Shown one piece after another: positions 32,001 through 36,204 of a stretch of 36,204 bases of DNA. Below the pieces are notes generated by a model that searched no databases, was not told the origin of the DNA, and saw nothing but the letters and a program-made list of their open reading frames with translations. Where the stretch lies: the NCBI GenBank assembly GCA_021776775.1, contig JAJFFE010000135.1, positions 1-36,204 on the forward strand, written 5' to 3'. Numbering within the stretch: the stretch's first letter is position 1; the number at the start of each line of letters is the position of its first letter. Source of the DNA: Planctomycetota bacterium. GTDB lineage: Bacteria; Planctomycetota; UBA8108; UBA1146; JAJFFE01. Both the position numbers and the translations under genes were made by a program.

Positions 32001-32774
32001 GAGCATCCCGGGGTTGGTGATACTGACTCCGGTGCCAGAGAAGTCGTCGAGGGTCAGCTTGTGACGACGCGCCCGGGCGATCAGTTCGTTGAAGCCGGCG
32101 AGAAATCGATCGAACGTCAGATTGCCGCAGTCCTTGATGTTCGGGACGTACAGCATGCGGCCGCCGCCACCCTTCTTCTCCACGTCGATGGCAATGCCGA
32201 GGTTGATCTGTTCGCGGCTGACGCGGTGAGGCTTACCGTCGATCTCTTCGAACCCGTGGCAAAGCGTGGGATGTTGAACGAGCCCGCGGACGATGGCCCA
32301 CGCGATCAGGTGCGTGTACGAGACTTTCGGGCCGGCCGACGCCTTCTGGTGCAGGTTGATCAGGCGGCGATTCTCCTCGAGCAGTTTCACGGGCACGGTT
32401 CGCACGGTAGTCGCCGTGGGGACGCCGAGACTGATCTCCATGTTGTGAACGATGCTCGCCGACGCTCCGCGGATGAGCTCCGGTTCCGGAGCGGCCGGCG
32501 AAGGCGCTTTCGTCGGCTTGGCTGCCGCCGGCTGGACTGCGCCCGACTTGGCTGCGGCGGGAGGAGCCGCCGCCTCGACGAGCGAAGGCACGGACGCGTC
32601 AATCGCGACTCCGTGGGCTTCGCTGGCCGGCGTACGGTCTACCGGCTCGCGGGGTTCGTCGCCCTTGTAGTCGGCGAAGAATTCCCGCCACGCTGGGCTG
32701 ACCGAACTCGGATCACTCAGGAATTGCTCGTAGAGGTCGTCGACGTAACCGGTGTTTGAACCGAAGCTGCTCAT
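29061..32774 (-). CDS. Fused 2-oxoglutarate dehydrogenase E2-E1 (actinobacterial Kgd/OdhA type)
   Basis: This TCA-cycle enzyme oxidatively decarboxylates 2-oxoglutarate using thiamine diphosphate. The 1237-residue chain has the mycobacterial Kgd and Corynebacterium OdhA order. Residues 1-40 are an E1-type N-terminal segment (YVDDLYEQFLSDPSSVSPAWREFF), and residues 60-98 an Ala/Pro linker. Residues about 105-345 form an E2 succinyltransferase core with STYDHRIIQGAESG (His311). The E1 part runs from about 365 to the end, with IGMAHRGRLNVLVNVVGK, HGDAAFAGQGVVFETLNF and IINNQIGFTTSPEDSRST for thiamine diphosphate binding. There is no lipoyl domain, so lipoyl groups must come from another E2. ATG 32774 has AGGA about 8 bases upstream. 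A hairpin lies in the leader (32812-32832). I leave the symbol blank, as usage differs (kgd, odhA, sucA). Confidence 0.95.
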   Translation of the reverse strand: MSSFGSNTGYVDDLYEQFLSDPSSVSPAWREFFADYKGDEPREPVDRTPASEAHGVAIDASVPSLVEAAAPPAAAKSGAVQPAAAKPTKAPSPAAPEPELIRGASASIVHNMEISLGVPTATTVRTVPVKLLEENRRLINLHQKASAGPKVSYTHLIAWAIVRGLVQHPTLCHGFEEIDGKPHRVSREQINLGIAIDVEKKGGGGRMLYVPNIKDCGNLTFDRFLAGFNELIARARRHKLTLDDFSGTGVSITNPGMLGTVLSVPRLMAGQGSIIGIGSIGYPPHCAGMTSDSIAQLGLSKVMTLTSTYDHRIIQGAESGAFLARAEQLLLGADDFYTDIFATLKIPLEPMAWSSAASDDVGAMSGAELAFARAGIPVAAVKQAQVLQLIRAHRVRGHLLASLDPLGTQPEPHPELELYSYGLSVWDLDRTFICDGVGGHQTAKLRDILDVLRQAYCQYTGVEYMHITNPEKRAWLQEHFESQENEVFTVEEKLHILAKLNAAEAFEKFLGKSYIGQKRFSLEGCEALVPSLDSLLSDAAKAGVEDIVIGMAHRGRLNVLVNVVGKSFSQVFQEFEDVDPQSTQGSGDVKYHLGMTGTYTSPEGTDVRVTLASNPSHLESVNPVVEGMARAMQDLANDEQGEKIVPVLVHGDAAFAGQGVVFETLNFCRLEGYRTGGTVHVIINNQIGFTTSPEDSRSTHYATDVAKSIGAPIFHVNADHPQAAVRVMQHAFAYRQQFHEDVVVDIVGYRLWGHNEADEPALTQPLMYDQIRQHRSVRKLSMERLLIRGEIDVETGERMLDDFHQRLASSLADAKGIKDEQDDAQPQPCLEYKEGAVRPHIETGLPEDQLAQYLGAITQLPDGFQPHPKLMRLFEARKKSFAGDRIDWGLAESLAFASIVDQGTRIRLSGEDSGRGTFNQRHACVYDAVNGNGHVPLAHVSDDQGVFEVFDSPLSEFGVMGFDYGYSVASPDALVLWEAQFGDFVNGAQVIIDQYLSSGEEKWRQKSSLVLLLPHGYEGQGPEHSSARLERFLQLASEGNMQIVNASNSAQYFHLLRRQVAAEERKPLIVMTPKSLLRLPAAASAVADLVSGCFEELIADESTAADEDIDRVVFCSGKVYYDLAARRRELETNNVAILRMEQFYPFPGEAIVATLARYTNATDVVWLQEEPRNMGGWDFVDERFAELLSDTHRLSYVGRPWSASTATGSHSRHVAEQRSLVDWGLTGELTAVWKQPV

Positions 32775-32811
32775 CGTTAGTCCTACCGAAGGGCATTCGT
32801 TCTGTCGTTCC

Positions 32812-32832
32812 GACGAGACACACGGTCTCGTC
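32812..32832 (-). promoter_or_regulatory. Perfect 8-base inverted repeat in the leader of the 2-oxoglutarate dehydrogenase gene
   Basis: Arms GACGAGAC (32812-32819) and GTCTCGTC (32825-32832) flank a 5-base loop, 38-58 bases before the start codon at 32774 and after the cupin gene end at 32904. It has no T-tract, so it is more likely an operator or leader hairpin than a terminator. Confidence 0.4.
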
Positions 32833-32903
32833 AGTCGGGGGCCGCGACATGGCGGCGAGGAATCGTAAGCTTTGACTTTCGCCCGTCAAGGAACGCGCGA
32901 GAG

Positions 32904-33242
32904 CTAGACGTCACGGATCGGTTCCGGCAGCCGGACAAAGACCAGGCAGCCGCCCGCGGAATGCGGTCGATGCCGAGACCCGGCCGGGTGTCGGACGTAG
33001 GTTCCAGCGCCGTACTGGCGCCCGCCATCGTCGAGCGTGCCTTCCAAGACGAGGTATTCTTCGCCTCCCGGATGCTCGTGGGCGCCGTAGCTGGCGCCGG
33101 CTTCGAACTTGAGAAGGACTGCCGACTCCCCTCGCTCGGCGTCGAAGAAGAGCTTCTTCCAGGATACTCCGGGCGACGGGCTCTCCCGCCAAGGTAACTC
33201 GGAACTGTCCACGTAGAGGCTCTGGTTACACTTATCGGTCAT
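32904..33242 (-). CDS. ChrR-like cupin-domain protein
   Basis: The 112-residue single-domain protein has the cupin metal motif HEHPGGEEYLVLEG and, after it, GGRQYGAGTYVRHPAGSRHRPHS, the second His-bearing cupin motif. The opening VDSSELPWRESPSPGVSWKKLFFDAERGESAVLLKFEAGASYGAHEHPGGEEY closely resembles the cupin half of ChrR anti-sigma factors and their stand-alone relatives. No anti-sigma N-terminal domain and no sigma factor is next to it, so it is more likely a metal-binding sensor or small oxygenase-like enzyme. ATG 33242 has AGGGGA about 5 bases upstream. It is isolated by the S41 protease terminator upstream and 129 bases from the 2-oxoglutarate dehydrogenase gene downstream. Confidence 0.88.
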   Translation of the reverse strand: MTDKCNQSLYVDSSELPWRESPSPGVSWKKLFFDAERGESAVLLKFEAGASYGAHEHPGGEEYLVLEGTLDDGGRQYGAGTYVRHPAGSRHRPHSAGGCLVFVRLPEPIRDV

Positions 33243-33303
33243 CGGATCCCCTTGTCACCAGGTCGAGTCCGGAGGGTCGGTGCTGGCCGTCATCGAGGCA
33301 ACG

Positions 33304-33338
33304 AAAAAGGGCCCGACTCTCGTACGAGAGCCGGGCCC
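33304..33338 (-). terminator. Intrinsic terminator downstream of the S41 protease gene
   Basis: On the minus strand, 14-base arms (complement of 33325-33338 and 33309-33322) pair around a 2-base loop with one G-U wobble, and the stem is followed directly by five T residues (33308-33304). It begins 17 bases after the protease stop codon. This is a textbook intrinsic terminator. Confidence 0.9.
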
Positions 33339-33355
33339 GAATTCCTTCCGCACGC

Positions 33356-35563
33356 TTAGTTTGCGTGGTGAGACCCCGGTCGAAGCTGAATGAAGTCGAT
33401 GGTGAGCGCCAACGCTTCGTCGAGGTAGAAGTCACGCAGGATCTTGTCCAACGCGGCAGCCGGATCTTTTTCGGCATCCCCGTCCTTGGGCTCGGCGACT
33501 TCAGGATCACCGGCGACTTTCGGATCACCGGCGACTTTCGGATCACCGTCGGCCTTTGGATCACCGGCGCCCGCGTCCGGATCTTTCGGAGTCATTTTGA
33601 CGAACGACCAACTGTTGAGGCCGGTTGCCTCCGGATCGAGCTTCACTACCAGCGCGCTGTCACCGCTGGCCTGCATCTCATTCCACTCCGACAGGAACTT
33701 ACTGCGCTCGAGCGCGACCTGCTTCCGGTCCTTGAATTTGAGATACTGCGCGATTTTCTGATCGACCTCGTGCCACTCCTCGTTGCCGCTGCGGCGTGTG
33801 CGGGAACGACGATCGAGTTCGGCAATCAGGCTCGGATTGACCCAATCCTCCTTGCGATACGACGCCGCCGGCACTCGATCGAACGGAATCGCGAAGTCGG
33901 CGCGCGCCTCGCCCAGGTCGCCGTGGTTGGCGACCGAGGGCAACGTGACGTCGGCCAACACGCCGCGATTCTGGGTGCTGTCGCCGTTCGGTCGGTAGAA
34001 CTGAGATTTGGTGATCTTGAGCGCGCCGTACTTGGGCGAGTTGCGCCAGCTGATCGCACGACCGACGTCTTCGAGCGTCTGCACCGTGCCTTTTCCGTGC
34101 GTGTTCTTGTCGCCGATGACGAGCCCACGACGATAGTCTTGAATGGCACCGGCGAAAATTTCACTGGCGCTGGCGCTGAATCGGCTGGTGAGGACGACGA
34201 GCGGGCCGTCGTAGAGCGCAGTCTCGATCGGGTCGGGCAGCGCTTGAATGCGCCCGGCGCCGTTTTTGATCTGTACGACCGGACCGCGATCGATGAACAG
34301 CCCTGTCAGGCGCAGCGCCTCGTCGAGAGCTCCCCCGCCGTTGCGGCGCAGATCGATCACCAGGCCATCGATCTTGTCGAGCTTGAAGCGATTGAGGATC
34401 TTCCACACGTCGGTTGTCGTGCTCTTGAAGTCGTCTCTCGACTTCGCCGCACTCATGTCCATGTAGAAGCTCGGGAGTTCGATCACGCCAAGGCGGTACG
34501 GCGTTCCGTCTTCCTTGATGCCGTGCTCGAAAACTTCGCCCTGCGCTTCGCTATCCTTGAGCTGAACCTTGTCGCGCGTGATTTTAAGGACGAAGGGCTC
34601 CGTGCCCGTTCGTTGGATCCTTAGGCGAACGATCGTGCCGCGTTCTCCGCGAATCTGCTTGACGACGTCACCGAGTTTGAGGTCCACGACGTCGTTCATG
34701 TCGCCCGACTCGCCTTGACCGACCGCCACGATCTTGTCTTCCGGCTTCAGAGTTCCGTCGCGATCGGCGGCGCCTCCCGGAATGATCTGGCTGACGACGG
34801 TGTAGCCGTCGATGCTTTGCAGGGCGGCCCCAATACCCTCGAGTTCGAGACGCATGTTGATCTCGAAGTTCTCGAGCGTCGACGCCGACATGTACGTCGT
34901 GTGAGGGTCGAATGCGCTGGTGAGTGAGGTGAGAAACATCTCGAGCAGCTCGTCGTTGTCGGTCTGGTGCATCCGCTTTTGGAAGTTGTGATACCGCTTC
35001 TTCAGCTGCGTGATCGCGTCGTCCGGAGTCTCCCCCCCGGCAAGCTTGTCGAGGTAGAAGTACTTGACCCGCTTCCGCCACTGATCCGTGAGCTGATCGC
35101 CGGTCTCTGCGTACGACGCTTCATCCCGATCGAGCAGAAGAACTTCGTCGACCGTGTAGTCGTGCTCCATAGCCAACGCCTTGTCGATCTCGACAACGCG
35201 TTCATCCATGCGAGTCAGGAAACGGTGGAACACTTTGAACGCAAACGTCAAATCTCCGCGGCGCGTCTGGTCGTCGATCTTCTTGACCTGAGGGCGGAGC
35301 TCGTCGATGTCGGACTTGAGAAAGTAGAGCTTCTGCGGGTCGAGGCGCTCGAGGTAGGCGTCGAAGCAGCGATCCGCCACGGTGTCGTCGACCTTCTGCG
35401 GCAGCAGGTGCATGTCGTCGAGCATCGTGCAGATCTTCTTGGCAATCGTGCCGTCGCGTTCGGTCGGACTGAGCGTGATCGCGTCGGACGCGAAAACTGC
35501 CACGGGGAAGACAAAGAGTGTGGAGAAGACAACCGTGGCGAGAAGCGTTGAACGTACGCGCAT
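33356..35563 (-). CDS. Carboxy-terminal processing protease (Tsp/Prc type, peptidase S41)
   Basis: This periplasmic protease trims or degrades proteins from their C-terminus. The 735-residue chain has a signal peptide (LLATVVFSTLFVFPVAVFA), the Prc N-terminal domain (LDPQKLYFLKSDIDELRP), a PDZ domain (EGIGAALQSIDGYTVVSQIIPGGAADRDG...GDKIVAVGQG-like), and the S41 core. The nucleophile lies in LTSRFSASASEIFAGAIQDYRRGLVIGD and the base is the Lys of NTHGKGTVQ, preceded by IDLRRNGGGALDEALRLTGLFID. A C-terminal DUF3340-like region follows. E. coli Prc is 682 residues; the extra length is mainly a Gly-Asp-Pro repeat tail (residues about 660-690). ATG 35563 follows AAAGGG about 5 bases upstream. It is a single-gene unit ended by a strong terminator. 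Confidence 0.95.
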   Translation of the reverse strand: MRVRSTLLATVVFSTLFVFPVAVFASDAITLSPTERDGTIAKKICTMLDDMHLLPQKVDDTVADRCFDAYLERLDPQKLYFLKSDIDELRPQVKKIDDQTRRGDLTFAFKVFHRFLTRMDERVVEIDKALAMEHDYTVDEVLLLDRDEASYAETGDQLTDQWRKRVKYFYLDKLAGGETPDDAITQLKKRYHNFQKRMHQTDNDELLEMFLTSLTSAFDPHTTYMSASTLENFEINMRLELEGIGAALQSIDGYTVVSQIIPGGAADRDGTLKPEDKIVAVGQGESGDMNDVVDLKLGDVVKQIRGERGTIVRLRIQRTGTEPFVLKITRDKVQLKDSEAQGEVFEHGIKEDGTPYRLGVIELPSFYMDMSAAKSRDDFKSTTTDVWKILNRFKLDKIDGLVIDLRRNGGGALDEALRLTGLFIDRGPVVQIKNGAGRIQALPDPIETALYDGPLVVLTSRFSASASEIFAGAIQDYRRGLVIGDKNTHGKGTVQTLEDVGRAISWRNSPKYGALKITKSQFYRPNGDSTQNRGVLADVTLPSVANHGDLGEARADFAIPFDRVPAASYRKEDWVNPSLIAELDRRSRTRRSGNEEWHEVDQKIAQYLKFKDRKQVALERSKFLSEWNEMQASGDSALVVKLDPEATGLNSWSFVKMTPKDPDAGAGDPKADGDPKVAGDPKVAGDPEVAEPKDGDAEKDPAAALDKILRDFYLDEALALTIDFIQLRPGSHHAN
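33504..33575 (-). repeat. 18-base tandem repeat encoding Gly-Asp-Pro repeats in the S41 protease
   Basis: Four imperfect 18-base units begin at 33504, 33522, 33540 and 33558 (each GGATCACC on the plus strand). The first two are identical. They encode GDPKVAG-type hexapeptide repeats near the protease C-terminus. Copy number probably varies between strains. Confidence 0.85.
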
Positions 35564-35655
35564 GGGACCCTTTCGGTTCCTAGAGCAATCTTGATCGCCG
35601 GTGAGCGAAGGGAGCGCACCGGTGATTCGGGCAGGGCGCCGCTTGACGCGGCGAG

Positions 35656-35673
35656 TTCCGAACGAATTCGGAA
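35656..35673. repeat. Inverted repeat upstream of the S41 protease gene
   Basis: Arms TTCCGAA (35656-35662) and TTCGGAA (35667-35673) are perfect, with a CGAA spacer. It lies 93-110 bases before the protease start and could be an operator. A second perfect repeat, CTGAAAC/GTTTCAG (35734-35740 and 35744-35750), lies further upstream and lacks a T-tract. Confidence 0.4.
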
Positions 35674-35776
35674 TCCCTGCTATCCTGACTTCGGCAGACG
35701 CGAGCCGGGACGCGACCGTTTAGACAACCTGACCTGAAACGAGGTTTCAGCCACGAGCAGCGCTCGATACAGGTTC

Positions 35777-36070
35777 TCACGAGGTTCGGATCGGTTCCCC
35801 ACCGTGGCTCCGGCCGACTAGGTCGGCGAGCCGCCGAATCCAGACCTCATCGAACCCGCGGCGAGAGTAAGCGGTCACGATCCAGTCCAGGTTGCTCCAA
35901 TAAGAGTACCCGATGAGGGCACTTAAGGCGAACGCCCCGGAACCGCTCCGCGTCGGTTCGTCCCGAAATCGGAACGTTCGACACCCCTGCAATCTGTGAC
36001 TCTCGACGGGCCCGACTCGCCCCGCCGAACGATCCTCGTAATCCAGGTACGTACGTCCGTCCGCAAACAC
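35777..36070 (-). CDS. Possible small hypothetical protein
   Basis: A 97-codon frame from a GTG at 36070 has protein-like composition in its second half (GAFALSALIGYSYWSNLDWIVTAYSRRGFDEVWIRRLADLVGR), including a short hydrophobic stretch and a Trp/Tyr-rich part. I recognise no family. The start is uncertain: no good ribosome site is visible, and the frame stays open up to an ATG at 36154. It would follow the partial gene at the right edge after 16 bases. It may be real, a gene remnant or chance. Confidence 0.35.
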   Translation of the reverse strand: MFADGRTYLDYEDRSAGRVGPVESHRLQGCRTFRFRDEPTRSGSGAFALSALIGYSYWSNLDWIVTAYSRRGFDEVWIRRLADLVGRSHGGEPIRTS

Positions 36071-36086
36071 CGTGCGCTTTCGAAGG

Positions 36087-36203
36087 TTAGCTGAGGAGCT
36101 TGGCAAGCTCCGGCCACGGCCGGCGACTCGGAGCGACATAGATGACTCGGTCACCCGCCGCCGGCTCGATCCCCCGGAAGTGAGTCAGGCAGGTGTCGTC
36201 GCG
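36087..36203 (-). CDS. C-terminal end of an unidentified gene running off the right edge
   Basis: From 36203 to a TAA at 36087 one minus-strand frame encodes 38 residues with strongly GC-biased third positions and protein-like sequence (TCLTHFRGIEPAAGDRVIYV, then PSRRPWPELAKLLS). This fits the end of a coding sequence whose start is outside the window. A 7-base perfect hairpin (GGAGCTT/AAGCTCC) lies inside its last codons. I recognise no family in so short a piece, and the overlapping frame mentioned in the previous entry is an alternative. Confidence 0.4.
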   Translation of the reverse strand, partial: RDDTCLTHFRGIEPAAGDRVIYVAPSRRPWPELAKLLS

Positions 36204-36204
36204 A

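Noticed and set aside
31377..32759. 460-codon open frame on the plus strand
   Set aside because: Antisense to the E2 part of the same gene; very Arg-rich, no recognisable domain.
33504..33575. Possible CRISPR-like array
   Set aside because: Units are contiguous 18-base repeats with no spacers and are in frame within the protease gene.
33365..34624. 419-codon open frame on the plus strand containing ITGDFRITGDF repeats
   Set aside because: Antisense to the S41 protease; the repeats are just the reverse reading of the 18-base array.

Overview
The window is GC-rich, densely coded bacterial chromosome with short intergenic gaps and strong Shine-Dalgarno sites. I see no phage, plasmid, insertion sequence, CRISPR array, tRNA or rRNA. 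The gene content suggests a Planctomycetota-like bacterium: a large exported beta-propeller protein of a type common there, a DUF2911-like exported protein, PrkA kinase, MoxR ATPase, Gram-negative envelope proteins, and topoisomerase subunits of the type also seen in Bacteroidetes. This taxonomic call is inference from protein style, not from a marker-gene comparison.

Layout. 1-477 is the start of an exported protein that leaves the window on the left. 831-4781 holds mazG, glyQ and glyS (nucleotide clean-up and the two-subunit glycyl-tRNA synthetase). 4795-7086 is a large exported beta-propeller protein, divergent from a MoxR AAA+ ATPase (7318-8454), which converges on a long PrkA-type kinase (8463-10718). 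After a 506-base non-coding interval rich in inverted repeats come the paired type IIA topoisomerase genes (11225-15137). Then follow a NUDIX hydrolase, an M29 aminopeptidase, an ABC-F ATPase and a site-2-type membrane protease (15145-19862).

20002-23997 is the most unusual block. mtnA is followed by three genes joined by start/stop overlaps: a tiny DUF4266-type lipoprotein ending in Cys-x-Cys, a DUF3570-type outer-membrane barrel, and a lipoprotein that fuses a thioredoxin-like domain (WCSAC) to an ApbE FMN transferase. All three are predicted to lie outside the cytoplasm, so this looks like an envelope redox or flavinylation cassette of unknown substrate.

24024-25417 carries purC-purE (overlapping). 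25559-27381 carries a GNAT acetyltransferase overlapping an unfamiliar radical SAM enzyme whose cluster-binding cysteines are spaced C-x8-C-x2-C. On the minus strand, 27386-32774 reads as a 2-oxoglutarate dehydrogenase of the actinobacterial fused E2-E1 type, then a membrane-anchored NTF2-like protein, then RNase D. A ChrR-like cupin and a Tsp/Prc-type S41 protease with a clear intrinsic terminator follow (32904-35563). The right end holds only weakly supported small or partial frames.

Most genes are housekeeping. The best candidates for new biology are the DUF4266-DUF3570-thioredoxin/ApbE cassette and the GNAT-radical SAM pair.
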